A stretch of DNA of 64,000 nucleotides. Source: Psococerastis gibbosa. Taxonomy: Eukaryota > Arthropoda > Insecta > Psocodea > Psocidae. A program made the position numbers and the translations under genes. Location: positions 16,548,855 to 16,612,854 of the forward strand of contig OZ020491.1 in NCBI GenBank assembly GCA_963971405.1, written 5' to 3'. Shown here in pieces: positions 11,915 through 22,673 of the stretch. Each line of letters opens with the position of its first letter. The first letter of the stretch is position 1. The notes under the pieces are model-generated. The model was not told the DNA's origin and ran no database searches. It worked only from the letters and a program-made list of their open reading frames with translations.

Positions 11915-13628
11915 TTTCTTTGTTATTTATTTAAGACCATTGTTTAAAATCATACCCACTGCAGGCAAGTTGGCTACTCTGGCCACTGCCCAATTAGGCT
12001 ACATTCCTATTATAGGTTCGATGCATTGAAATTGCACATTATCGTGGCTGACAGTCTGAAGAGGTCTCAGAGCCCCGGGACATCACTCGCCCCCATGATA
12101 ACAAGGGACTTAATTGATACGTGGCCGGAATACAAATCAAAGTGCTGATAGCCGCTCAGGGATCAATACCCATTTGTATATTAATTCGTCTTAGTACATA
12201 CTAAACGGCTATCCATCAATCAGCGATTATTTCGATGACACTGAACCGTAGAGTAATGCCGAAGGGAGCTATTATAAGTGCGGAGTGGGGGGGGGGGGGG
12301 GTGTAATGTTAGGGCGCAATTTATGAAGTTCTAGGTAGGGATTTATGACGGATTAGTTCACAACACGAGTGCACCCTTATCGAAAATAGCGCGGGAATGC
12401 TGTTTGCAAACGTGGAAGAAAAATGTCACTATTAGTCGCAATTATTGCTAAAAATAATCACTTCACTTCACTTTTTTCCTTGACCAGTAACCCCGGACAA
12501 GGTGCATTTCTATATTGAGAAAAACAATTTGTTATTAATTAACATTATCACGCTCAAGCTTCCGCTTGTCGAGCGATCTTAGTGCAGTGGCACTGCAAGA
12601 TATAAAATATAATTAATAATAATAAACCATTATAGAGTACTCACTCTATCCTTCTGGCAATGGCTAATAGTCTGCATTTGAAATTAAGTATTTTTTTATA
12701 TCTTTTTTTAATTTTCCCTATTTTGTTCTTTCTTTCTTTTCCATGTCCAGTATTCCCTGGACAAGGAGCATATATTTACCCACAATGCCCAAAAAAAAGG
12801 AGCATATATTACAAAAATACAATTACTTACAGAATAATACAATAATAATAATAATAATCTTGTCAACGGTAAAATTTTGAGAACAAAAATGTCCGAATTG
12901 TCGTTATGTGAGTGGGTATCTACTGAAATATATTTTATACTATAGGTTTTTGCAGAATCTTTTAAATGCATGATATTTTTTAAGGTATTCGTACTTTTGT
13001 AGTACGTAAACTGCTCAAGGCAAAAGTATACAATTTTATTCTTTACTATCTTCTTAGGATTCAGAATCCTAAGCTTCTTAGATTGAAAAATAACAGGTGA
13101 AGCTTAGTGATAAAAACTGTTCTCGTTACCTGTTGCTGTTGCTCTGCGCGTAGTTCAGTGAAATGTTCCTCGTTGAGAGTAGATTCCCTTGTTATCCTTA
13201 ATAGGATTTTCAAGTCTGCGTTCTTTTCTTAGAGAATTTTGAAAGAAACCACAAGTTTTAAAGATTGTGTGTGTTCTTAACAGAAGAGACTAAAGGATTT
13301 CACCGAGATAGTCGTCAATAGTTTTGAAATTAATAAAATAATCTCAAGCTACATTTTGTGGTATACTGTATATTACTATATGGTATGTTCTACCGTAACT
13401 TTTCGTAGCGAGCACTGATTTTAGCTAATTTATAGGCGCAAGTGATATAAGTTTAAAGACAATCTTTGCTGGTTTATGTGTTAAATTTAATTGGCTCAAA
13501 TTTCAATGAGCAAAATGTATTGAAAAAATATCGTTATAAGTTAACACCGTGACCATTTCGACCGAGTGGCAAGCAACATCTTAAATAGAACTAAATGTAG
13601 GCCAAAGTATCGGGAATAGTCCAGTAAC
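11915..13628. other. No gene seen; a G run and AT-rich DNA
   Basis: A G run lies at about 12286-12301 and an (AAT)n-like tract at 12830-12858. Short frames at 12660-12971 overlap on both strands and are low-complexity. Nothing else is recognised. Confidence 0.4.
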
Positions 13629-13629
13629 G

Positions 13630-13759
13630 GCCAGGAAGAGTCTAGTTGATAGAGAACTAGACTATGAAACGGTAGATCGATGTTCGAGACTCGACACAAA
13701 TGCAATAATGTTTTGACTGGTCTGGATCTACCCAACCCTTATGGTTACTTTACCTTCAT
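13630..13759 (+). mobile_element. tRNA-derived SINE, family B, copy 3, 5' part
   Basis: The tRNA-like head is clearest here: A-box-like CTAGTTGATAGAGAAC and B-box-like TGTTCGAGACTCG. The body ends at TTACTTTACCTTCAT where a Penelope-like element begins. The SINE continues at 15394. Confidence 0.7.
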
Positions 13760-13899
13760 TGTTAAAATTTACTTCGTATAGTCTTACAATAAAATTAAAT
13801 TAAAAACACAACCGGTTTCGGCTCACGCCATCAAAATACAGTGTCAAGAACTCTCTTGATCTAATTTCAAAGCTGAATGAGATAATTCTACCTATAAAC

Positions 13900-14619
13900 G
13901 TGAAACTGGTGTCATTTGATGTTACAAGCCTTTTCACGAATATCCCCATTTTGGATTTTAGAAATATAGTTAGGGAATTAATGACTCATGAAAACATAGA
14001 TCCCAATGTCAGGATAGAAATTGAATCCTTATTGGAAATAACTCTGAATCAGAATTATTTCCAATTTGGGGATAGTTTTTACCACCAAGAGGATGGGTTG
14101 GCGATGGGTTCCTCTCTTTCTCCTATTTTGGCGGAAATTTTTATGAACGACCTCGAAGTAAAATTTTTTAACTCGCGCCATAATCTATTAGGTAATATCC
14201 TGGCGTATTTCAGGTATGTTGATGACATTTTTGTAATTTTTCGAGGTAGTGACCGTCAATTAGACAAACTTTTAGAGCATTTTAATAACTTGCATCCGAA
14301 GATTAAATTTACTAGGGAGATAGAGTTAAACCGGTCGATTAATTTCTTGGACCTAACTATAACAAGGATGGATAATGGTAAACTAGGGTACAATATATTC
14401 AGAAAACCTACTCATACAGACAATATCATTCCAGAGGATTCGTTTCACCCACCACAACACAAACATGCAGCCAGACACTCCATGATACATAGACTCTTAC
14501 ATGTACCGTTGACGGTTGTACATTTTAACAAAGAACTTTCAACAATTATGGAAATTGCTAATAATAATGGATATCCTGTGAGTCTAGTAAAAAAATATTT
14601 TAAGGAAACACAGGAATAA
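13900..14619 (+). CDS. Penelope-like reverse transcriptase (partial)
   Basis: The palm motifs are visible in order: SFDVTSLFTNIP (motif A, residues about 4-15), GLAMGSSLSPILAE (motif B), YFRYVDDIFVIF with YVDD (motif C), and INFLDLTITR. The Penelope-type HKHAARHSMIHRLLHVPL block follows. The same frame is open upstream to about 13840, where KYSVKNSLDLISKLNEI reads, so the listed start is arbitrary. The RT finger region is missing on the 5' side. The role is cDNA synthesis for element copying. Confidence 0.85.
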   Translation: MKLVSFDVTSLFTNIPILDFRNIVRELMTHENIDPNVRIEIESLLEITLNQNYFQFGDSFYHQEDGLAMGSSLSPILAEIFMNDLEVKFFNSRHNLLGNILAYFRYVDDIFVIFRGSDRQLDKLLEHFNNLHPKIKFTREIELNRSINFLDLTITRMDNGKLGYNIFRKPTHTDNIIPEDSFHPPQHKHAARHSMIHRLLHVPLTVVHFNKELSTIMEIANNNGYPVSLVKKYFKETQE

Positions 14620-14707
14620 GTTAACCCTCTCTTTAGTCTATGGAGCAAGCCAGACTTCTGAACCAGATAAAGGGTACGTTAAGTTACCATATCTTGGTAG
14701 GATTAGT

Positions 14708-15154
14708 TTGGAGTTGGCCTCTTGGATTGGAGATAGGGTCGTTAAGAATGTGTCATTTTATTCTGTGGACTCGTTGGGTAAGCAATTGATTAATTGTAAA
14801 CCTAAATTGGAGAAAGGGAGGAAGTCAGGGGTTTATCAACTAGACTGTAATGATTGTGGTAGTTTATATATTGGACAAACTGGGAGAGGGTTTAAAGAAA
14901 GAATAGCGGAGCATAGACGGGGGGTAGAAAAACCCGACACTCAGTCCGCCTTAGCCCAACATGTAAACACCCACAACCATGCCTGTGATTTCGATAATTT
15001 TAAGATCTTACATGTAGCCAACAAGGGGAAACTTCTTGATAATTTAGAAACCATTGAGATTAGGGAAGCTATGGTTAAAAACAAAACTTTACTTAATGAC
15101 ATAACCTTTTTAAGTAGTTCCCCCTTGTTGGCGCTTCCATTGGTTGATGTTTAA
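14708..15154 (+). CDS. Penelope-like GIY-YIG endonuclease domain
   Basis: The frame contains the linker KLEKGRKSGVYQLDCNDCGS followed by LYIGQTGRGFKERIAEHRRG. GVY and YIG correspond to the GIY and YIG elements, and the arginine in QTGR is the expected basic residue. Penelope-like elements use this nuclease to nick target DNA. It follows the reverse transcriptase part by about 90 bases on the same strand. The coding part ends at 15154, followed by an untranslated region and the right inverted repeat. Confidence 0.85.
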   Translation: MELASWIGDRVVKNVSFYSVDSLGKQLINCKPKLEKGRKSGVYQLDCNDCGSLYIGQTGRGFKERIAEHRRGVEKPDTQSALAQHVNTHNHACDFDNFKILHVANKGKLLDNLETIEIREAMVKNKTLLNDITFLSSSPLLALPLVDV

Positions 15155-15393
15155 TTGTTCAATTTAAATTATTTACTTTATGCGATGCTGTGTATTATCC
15201 TAACAATGAGTTTTATTTTATTTTGTTTTAGCTTGCATACCTTTTGTTTACCTTTTTTCAATCGCACTTGACGATGGCGTGAGCCGAAACGGTTGTGTTT
15301 TTAATTTAATTTTATTGTAAGACTATACGAAGTAAATTTTAACAATGAGTGACAGCAAGTTTTACAAAGTTACTAAGGAGACTATTATGTTTA

Positions 15394-15502
15394 TTACTTT
15401 ACCTTCATGGGTAGGGGAAAGCGGGCATATTTCGGACCAGAACAATCCAAAATAGATCAGTGGCCAAGAGAGGGGATCCTCTTCCAGTCCTCAGGCCTGA
15501 AC
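15394..15502 (+). mobile_element. tRNA-derived SINE, family B, copy 3, 3' part
   Basis: Continuation of the SINE interrupted at 13759: TACCTTCATGGGTAGGGG, AAAATAGATCAGTGGCC, GAGAGGGGAT, as in the other copies. The frame 15407-15598 across it is not coding. Confidence 0.65.
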
Positions 15503-15550
15503 TCTGTTTGGGATGTAGGCCTACTTAAAATAGTGTTAACGTTTAGAAAT

Positions 15551-16205
15551 AGAACCGGAACGAGTGAATCCGTACATGTTTTTTCAATTATCGATTAGTA
15601 TAGGTACCCTAATATTTCCGTGGTAAATAACTGTCCCGTGATTAAATATCGGCTGCATATAGGTTTTCTCTATCATAAAGTACTGGATTTATCAATGAGA
15701 CCATTGCATACTTCACAATAATAATGGTATGGTATGCAATTCATCATGGCTCGGATTATCTACAATATCTTCAAAAAATAATTTCTATTCAAAACCAAAT
15801 CCTTGCTTCGGAATGCATCCCTAAAACATACCTGATTTTAAAAAGAATATAGAGAATGGTTCATCAGAAAAATATTTTTTTAGTCATTTTTTTAAAATGA
15901 AAATTGAGCCTTTTTCATTTATTTGTGCCCCAAACCTAGTGCGACTTATTATTAGTGGTGGATTTTAAAGTTATCTTCGGAGCCGTTTTTAAGTAAATAA
16001 ATAGTAAATATTAAGTAAACATAAAATTTCATCTATTATTGTAGTTTGGCCCAAAATTGAGTTACAAACAGACATTTAGTAAAAACCATACACCTTTTTG
16101 GGGTCCTGGGACCTCAAAATTTGTTCACCCGTTGGAATCCCGAAATCGATAATTTCGACATTGACAAGACTTTCCTTATACTGACGTATAAATAGGGAAG
16201 CAAAA
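15551..16205 (-). mobile_element. Helentron-derived element, old diverged copy 2
   Basis: On the minus strand the 5' part (16205 to about 16040) shows CCCTATTTATACGTCAG and GAAATTATCGATTTCG. The 3' end (15551-15580) shows a variant hairpin sequence and ends CCGGTTCT. Much more diverged than the copies at 16986 or 27011, so probably old. Confidence 0.5.
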
Positions 16206-16985
16206 ATAAAAAGAATGTGGCAAAATGCCCTCCTATGATTTGGTTGTCCATTCTCAAAAATAGCGCCCCTGGTTTTCTTATTTTACGACGATGGCAGTTG
16301 GCTTTGTCGGGTATTTGAATCATAATGAACTAGACCGAAACATTTGATTATTAGTCGGCTGTTGCTCAAAGGTTATCGACATTATTCAACCACCATAAAC
16401 ATTATCGCACTGACTTCGAACACACCCTGACAGTTTTTAACCAGCTGCAACTGTGAGTATAAAAAGAGTGCTGGGCCTTTCGAATGGTAGTCCCTTTCAT
16501 TGGGTCTAACAAGCACCATGTCTGCTCCAACTCGAGGTCGGACTGTAAGGGTCAAATAATTTGATCCCATCATGCATTGATTCCAAGTTCACGTCTCCTC
16601 TCGGTGTTTACATTCATTCTGGAGTTGGGAGAAATTAAAATTCTTTGAACAACCCTCTCCATGTTGCACAACCATCATTACATAACCTTTAATCATTTAT
16701 GGTTCACATTTACCAATTATACTTACACAGAAATGAAGAGACTTAACCGGACTATAGGATAATAGTCGTACAAAATAAAATCACTCTGGAACTTGAAACA
16801 CTAATTAATTGTCTTCCTCTACAGTATTAGAATATAGCTCTGTCACTACCACCGATTGGCCACTTGATTTGTATAAAAAAGGATAGATAGTGGAGGTGTC
16901 CAGTGGTATGCGTGTCTTAACTGTGGCCAATCTGTGTTAATGTCATTAGATTTGGCCTCATATTGCGTATCAAAAAACTTTTTAT

Positions 16986-17752
16986 TGCTTTCCAATTTAT
17001 ACGTAGTATAAGGAAAGCTTTGTGACGGTCGAAATTTTCGATTCCGAGATTTCAACGGATTTACACGTTTTAAGGTCCCAGGAACCCAAAAAAGTGGTTT
17101 TACGAAATGTCTGTCTGTCTGTGCGTCGATTTCCGGGCAAACTACTCGGTCGATTTTGATGAAATTCGGCATGTAGGTTCACAAAAATCATACCTCGGAA
17201 CAATTTTTTTATTTGGGGCTAACTTAATTTGGGGGGTTTAATTCTCAAAAAATTCCAAAAAAATGTCTAAAAAAATTATTTCTCAAAAACGGCTCCAACG
17301 ATTTCTTTTAAATTCACATATATTGTAGTCGTTATTAATGTTAACGAAATGCGGGGGGTCGCTTGCCCCTTGATAGTTTGCTTCTGGGGGTAAAAAAATA
17401 AAAATAACTAAATTTTAATGAAAAATGACTAAAAAATAATTTTTCTGCCAAACCTTTCTATCGATGATTTCTACCTTCAGGTATGTTTTAGGTGTTAAAT
17501 AGTTGAGTAACGAAACCGGACAGGTTGCTTTCCCAAAAAACTATTGGGTTTGTAAAAAAAAATGTTTTTTGGAAAAAATGATAGAAAATTCACGCTCAAA
17601 TGCATTGCGTGGCCAGCCAGTATTGCTGTGTTGGTCTGACCTATCTTGAATTTACCTCACCTCCAGTGACGTCAGGTAGACACCCCCCCCCCCCCGAGAT
17701 ATCGGAAATTTAACCATAGGAAAATTATTTACCAAGAAATTACTCATTTTCA
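16986..17752 (+). mobile_element. Helentron-derived element, copy 3 (3' end lost)
   Basis: It starts TGCTTTCCAATTTATACG and has the GTCTGTCTGTCTG microsatellite near 17108. The family body follows, including GCTCCAACGATTTCTTTTAA and TTTGCTTCTGGGGGTAAA, with a C run at about 17681. The 3' part with the hairpin is absent. The overlapping reverse frames are shadows. Confidence 0.65.
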
Positions 17753-17755
17753 TAC

Positions 17756-18835
17756 ATTCATACATATTTCCCGAGCAATTTGACAACAGACGGATAGCGA
17801 GGATGTCCGGTTGCCTTATATAATGTCGTTCCCATATTTGTAGACCCGGGTTCGTATCTTTCTCATTGTGCCTCCTCTACCGCTACAATGGGAATTTAAC
17901 ATTTCCCTTTTCAAAAGAAGAATCATTTTTCCGCTTCAACTGCTGATTTCGGCTGCATTCCTCCGTATTTAGTCTCTTGACAGGTTCATTATGCACATCA
18001 ATGTTTATGATAAGTTTTTCCAGGAAAATTGTCATGCTAGTGCAGGATTGCAAAGTTGGCCTTTACGACCTGTCGTCCGTGGTGCTCCTCTATGGTTTAT
18101 GTTGCATTTAACAGTCGTGCCAACCGTGACATTCCTCATAAAACACGTGCAAGGCGGGTTTTAGTGGATATGCTAGAAAAATTAAATAATATTAATTTAG
18201 ACTCAAACAACTTTTTTTCTGGCTGTTCAGCATAGTGTACGTGGTTGGTGCCCATCACATACTTCCAGTAAATCTGATTCGTGATTTATTTTTAGATTAC
18301 CTAGGGTAATAATTTAAATTCTTCGAAACAAATCGAGTAATGTACATTTAATGTCATTTTACCTGCATCCATCTTCAGTGCATGGATCCGGCTCGTAATC
18401 CTATATAATTCGATATTTACATTTGGCACAAATGGAAGTGATGCTGTCAGTAGATTTTTTGTGCTGAACTAAAAGCCGGAAAATCAATAAATGCCGAAAA
18501 TGTTATGGAATTGATACATTGTGCAAAGCTTGATAAACTCATCATGGCGGAAAATAAACAACGAGTGTCATAAAGCCGGCATTATGTTGAGTGGAATGGC
18601 ATTGTTTCAAACATGTGTCTAGTTATTGACATGTGAGGTGTGGCTCAGATTTAATGTTACGAAAGAACACGACAGCACACATGAGCCATGCTGCTGCATT
18701 TGTATTTAACAAAAGACATTGTTAGGCTAGCAGACGCGTAGGCTGGAATACGATTATAATTTAAAAGGGCTTTTGAAGGATGTAGGCCTGCTTTAACCTT
18801 GCCCTGGCCGCTGCCAATAACCCCTTTGTGGGATA
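17756..18835. other. No gene seen
   Basis: No supported frame. The reverse frame 18657-18980 (107 residues) has no recognisable domain. At about 18838-18935 lies the dispersed repeat that is interrupted by the MITE at 181. Confidence 0.35.
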
Positions 18836-19177
18836 TTTTTGGTGTTCCTTCCGCATGAGTTTTGGCCGTTGGCAAACTGTTATACGTCCTCGATGTTAAC
18901 CTACACCGGCTACAAGGGACAATTGACAAGCTGGCGTAGAGGTATGCTTGCCATAGACATATTGGCCACCTCTGAATCACTCCAAAATCTGTTAATTTAT
19001 ATTTTTTATTTCATTAATTCGCAATTACCCTGACTTCACACTGTAATATTTATTCGATCGTAGAAATATTTGGAGTGTTTATTTGAATGTGTATTTTGTA
19101 CGTTCCAATTTTTCTTTGACCCATATTTATTGGATCGAATATTGGAACAATAGTAGAGTGTGTAATCACGGGTAGTA

Positions 19178-19440
19178 TAGTAAAAGACTATTACATACAC
19201 CATACTTTTTGGTATTTTTAATTTTTGGTGTCTTAATAATTCCATGAATTGGATAATTTGGTAAATTTCCGTCCCCTATCAATTTAACGGGAAAATCTAA
19301 AAATCAAAACTAAAAAAAAAAATCCTTTTTATGTTATGTATTAAATAGTGCTCTACTCCTTGAATAGATCTACAAATCTTTATAACTTACGTATTAAATT
19401 AGATAACTAAAAAATAACTATCAGATTTTAGTGGATTATA
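19178..19440. mobile_element. MITE family D copy, degraded
   Basis: Contains GACTATTACATACACCATAC, TTTTTAATTTTTGGTG and the inverse-type block CTTTATAACTTACGTATTAA. It is shorter and more decayed than the copies at 55392 and 62160. Confidence 0.45.
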
Positions 19441-19616
19441 TCTACTGTCACTTTTCAGCTTCCTCTAAACCAAGTTCGTGAGTGAGTCCTTTAATATGAT
19501 ACACGTACACGTTTTTATGTCTTTTTATGGCTAATGGCTGGTGCTACTCTTATATTGCAATGATACATGGGACATGGAAGCAGCCTCCCCGTAGATTGTG
19601 ATTTACATGAGAAAAT

Positions 19617-20726
19617 ATGCTCACAAGAACAATCGGGCGTCCCCTGGAAACGCCGGCAATTGCTATGCCGGCGGCCAATGCTTCCACCACCAGGACACGC
19701 TTGAACACCAATCGGTCTTTATCAAGACCAGTCCTAAGAACGATCTCGATTAACATCGAAGGAATATCTAGATGTAAGGAGACTTTGTTATCGGAGCTGT
19801 GCAGAGAGACTAAATGTGATATCTTACTAGTGCAAGAAACCCATCGAGGCCCTAATGCCTCCAGACCAAATATTGAGGGCATGAAACTAGCGATTGATCG
19901 GCCTCACGACCAATACGGTAGTGCAATTTTTGTCAACCCTGATATAACTGTGGAAGCGACCAGCAAATCGGATGCACACGACATTGAAATTTTGACGATC
20001 AACACGAAACATGTCGCAATTACCTCAGTATACAAACCTCCTGGCGTCCGATTCCTGATGTCAAACAACCTTGACTATACCAAACCGAACATAGTTATGG
20101 GAGACTTCAATTGCCATAGCACCAATTGGGGATACAATGAAACCAACCCAGACGGTCTTTTGTTGGAAGAGTGGGCCGAAGGATGTAATATGACCCTAAT
20201 ACATGACCCAAAACAGCCGGCATCTTTTAACAGTGAAAGATGGAGACGCGGGTATAACCCAGACAATATCTTTGTATCGAACTGCTTTGCTCGTGTTAGC
20301 TCAAAGACAGTCCTATCGCCTATCCCAAGAACGCAACACCGACCTATACAATGTTCTATATCAGCGGCGATTAGACCAATAACAGTTCCTTTTAAAAGGC
20401 GATTTAATTTTAAAAAAGCCAAATGGACAGAGTTTGCAGCCGAAATAGATAGGAACTTAGCAATTATAGATCCAAAACCAGACAACTACGACAATTTCGT
20501 AAAAATAGTTCAAAAAGCCTCACGAAACTATATCCCAAGAGGATGCCGAACGGAATTCATCGCTGGCCTACACCCTGATGCAAAAGACCTACTTGAACAA
20601 TATAGGGAGCTATGTAATGCTGATCCCTTCGCCGAAGACACCATTGCAGTAGGTGAAGCTCTGACCGAAGCCATCTCACAACATAACCGAGAAAAATGGT
20701 GCAACCTAGTAGAGTCTCTGACATGA
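19617..20726 (+). CDS. LINE apurinic endonuclease domain and linker
   Basis: The 369 residues begin with about 40 residues without a domain. An exonuclease-endonuclease-phosphatase fold follows: ISINIEG (N46), LLVQETH (E74), VMGDFNCHSTNW (D163, N165), NPDNIFVSN (D216) and RTQHRPI (H241). In most APE endonucleases the last motif is SDH; here the aspartate position is glutamine (Q240), which could weaken cleavage. The domain nicks target DNA for priming. The frame ends just after REKWCNLVESL, while the protein logically continues in the next frame as KQNSRRAWK, so a single frame change lies near 20,715. Confidence 0.88.
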   Translation: MLTRTIGRPLETPAIAMPAANASTTRTRLNTNRSLSRPVLRTISINIEGISRCKETLLSELCRETKCDILLVQETHRGPNASRPNIEGMKLAIDRPHDQYGSAIFVNPDITVEATSKSDAHDIEILTINTKHVAITSVYKPPGVRFLMSNNLDYTKPNIVMGDFNCHSTNWGYNETNPDGLLLEEWAEGCNMTLIHDPKQPASFNSERWRRGYNPDNIFVSNCFARVSSKTVLSPIPRTQHRPIQCSISAAIRPITVPFKRRFNFKKAKWTEFAAEIDRNLAIIDPKPDNYDNFVKIVQKASRNYIPRGCRTEFIAGLHPDAKDLLEQYRELCNADPFAEDTIAVGEALTEAISQHNREKWCNLVESLT

Positions 20727-22657
20727 AGCAGAACAGCAGAAGAGCCTGGAAGATACTAAAAACACTCGATGGAGAACAAACTAACACAAACCATACGACA
20801 ACTAATGTCACTGCTAACCAAGTGGCCTCTCAACTCCTGCTAAATGGTAAACCCCCAACCAGACCTCGCAAACAAAAAATTGTCCGCTGCCGTCAGAAAG
20901 AGAGTAACTCACTTGTTAACAGATTTACACGGGAGGAATTAACATCCGCAATTAAAATAATGAAAAATAATCGGGCGCCTGGTGTTGATGACATCAGAAT
21001 AGAACAAGTGAAACACTTTGGGGACAGAACACTACAATGGTTAGCTGAAATGATGACAAACTGTGTGCGGCAAAAGAAAATCCCAAAACTATGGAGACAA
21101 GCCAAAGTTGTCGCCATCCTGAAACCTGGCAAGGAACCCGACAACCCTAAACACTATAGGCCAATCTCACTGCTCTGTCATCTTTTCAAAGCCCTCGAGC
21201 GTATAATACTATCAAGAATTATTCCTTCACTTGATAAGAAGTTGATCCCGGAGCAAGCCGGATTCCGTGAAGGGAAATCTTGTTGTGGTCAAGTGCAGAA
21301 TCTCACTCAACACATAGAGAATGGTTTTGAAGAAGGGAAAATCACTGGAGTTGCGTTCATCGACCTATCAGCAGCATACGATACCGTCAATCACAACAGA
21401 TTACTACAGAAACTATACAATATCACGTACGACTTTGAATTAACTGAAACAATCAAGTGTTTCCTGGAAAACCGGCGATTCTATGTTACCCTAAACCAAA
21501 AGAAAAGTCGATGGAGAACTCAAAATAATGGGCTGCCTCAGGGTGGAGTTCTAGCGCCAATTCTCTACAACGTTTACACTAACGACCAACCAACAACTTG
21601 GTTTACAAAACACTTCATATATGCCGATGATACAGCTGTTGCAGCGCAGGATAAAACGTATGAAGCAGTAGAGCAAAAGCTGGAGCTTGCCCTCGGTTCC
21701 CTTGCGAAGTATTATAAGAACAACCTCTTAAAACCAAACCCATCCAAAACGGAAGTATGCGCATTCCATCTCCGCAACAATTTAGCTAACAGAGAACTGA
21801 AAGTAATTTGGGGAAATGAACGACTGAAGCACAACAGCTATCCCAAATATTTAGGAGTAACTTTGGATAGAACCTTGAACTATAAAAAACATTGCGAGGC
21901 CACGAAGATGAAGGTGTTTACCCGAAATAGTATAATAAAGAAGCTAACTGGCAGTTCATGGGGTGCCCAGCCAGCAACCTTGAGAACCTCCGCTCTTGGG
22001 CTTTGTTTCTCTGCGGGTGAATATGCTGCTCCTGTGTGGCACAAGTCGTCCCATGCCAAAGTGGTGGATGTTGCCCTCAACGAAACAGTACGAACAATTA
22101 CGGGATGTCTGAAGCCCACGCCACTCGATAAGATGTACCCAATAGCTGGAATTGTTCCCCCTATGATTAGACGAGCCACAGCTGCTGCGGTCGAGAGAAT
22201 GAAACAAACCACTAACAGGAAACACGTGATGCATGGCCAAATACCTGCTCCTCGCCGCCTGCCATCTAGAAAAAGTTTTTTGCGCAGCAGTACACCTATC
22301 ACAAACACGGCGAGTGACCATCGCATTCAGCTCTGGAGAAGTTTCTACCCGCAGCTGCCCCTACCTCAAGAAAAACTAATGGCAGGAGCCAATCTCCCCT
22401 ATCCCATCTGGCGCACCTTGAATCGCCTTCGCACAGGAACCGCACTCTCCAAGACGACTGCTGCCAGATGGAGGCTGCTTGCTGCCGACGACGTGCTCTG
22501 CGACTGTGGCGCTGTTCAAGACACCCCCCACCTATTGGTCTGCCCTAAACTGCCAAGCCCCTGCACAGCTGACGATTTATTCGAAGCTAATGACAAGGCC
22601 GTCCAAGCTGCTCAATATTGGACTATATCAATGCGTGTTACTGGACACGCGAAGTAA
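20696..22657 (+). CDS. LINE reverse transcriptase with C-terminal zinc knuckle
   Basis: A 653-residue frame with the classic series: RAPGVDDI (about 93-100), YRPISLLCHLFKALERI (154-170), AGFREGKS, FIDLSAAYDTVNH (catalytic D223), GLPQGGVLAPILYN, FIYADDTAV (YADD, 309-312) and YLGVTLDRTLNYKKH (385-399). Near the end CDCGAVQDTPHLLVC (602-616) forms a CCHC-like finger, common after the RT of APE-type LINEs. No RNase H domain follows. The main RT motifs are intact with no internal stop. The first few residues belong to the overlap with the endonuclease frame. Confidence 0.9.
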   Translation: MVQPSRVSDMKQNSRRAWKILKTLDGEQTNTNHTTTNVTANQVASQLLLNGKPPTRPRKQKIVRCRQKESNSLVNRFTREELTSAIKIMKNNRAPGVDDIRIEQVKHFGDRTLQWLAEMMTNCVRQKKIPKLWRQAKVVAILKPGKEPDNPKHYRPISLLCHLFKALERIILSRIIPSLDKKLIPEQAGFREGKSCCGQVQNLTQHIENGFEEGKITGVAFIDLSAAYDTVNHNRLLQKLYNITYDFELTETIKCFLENRRFYVTLNQKKSRWRTQNNGLPQGGVLAPILYNVYTNDQPTTWFTKHFIYADDTAVAAQDKTYEAVEQKLELALGSLAKYYKNNLLKPNPSKTEVCAFHLRNNLANRELKVIWGNERLKHNSYPKYLGVTLDRTLNYKKHCEATKMKVFTRNSIIKKLTGSSWGAQPATLRTSALGLCFSAGEYAAPVWHKSSHAKVVDVALNETVRTITGCLKPTPLDKMYPIAGIVPPMIRRATAAAVERMKQTTNRKHVMHGQIPAPRRLPSRKSFLRSSTPITNTASDHRIQLWRSFYPQLPLPQEKLMAGANLPYPIWRTLNRLRTGTALSKTTAARWRLLAADDVLCDCGAVQDTPHLLVCPKLPSPCTADDLFEANDKAVQAAQYWTISMRVTGHAK

Positions 22658-22673
22658 GTAAGTAATGATACAA

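Larger units (their letters stand above)
13761..15393 (+). mobile_element. Penelope-like element with inverted terminal copies
   Basis: The element is bounded by a 15-bp duplication TTACTTTACCTTCAT (13745-13759 and 15394-15408). About 72 bp at the left (13761-13832) is the inverse of 15273-15343 near the right end, an inverted pseudo-LTR as known in this group. About 50 bp of tail follows the right repeat. Inside are a reverse transcriptase part and a GIY-YIG endonuclease part, the hallmark pair of Penelope-like elements. It is truncated at its 5' side relative to a whole element and looks non-functional as it stands. Confidence 0.88.
19568..22663 (+). mobile_element. APE-type non-LTR retrotransposon (LINE), nearly whole
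   Basis: A 3.1-kb unit is flanked by a perfect 9-bp duplication AATGATACA (19559-19567 and 22664-22672). It carries an endonuclease part (19617-20726) and a reverse transcriptase part (20696-22657), and ends in a short AAGTAAGTAAGT tail in which the stop codon itself lies. There is no ORF1/gag-like frame upstream, so it is either 5'-truncated or a single-ORF type. The two parts lie in different frames with a shift around 20,715. Features resemble the jockey/I group of APE-type LINEs; the clade is not certain. A fragment of the same family lies at about 40141-41340 on the minus strand. Confidence 0.9.
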
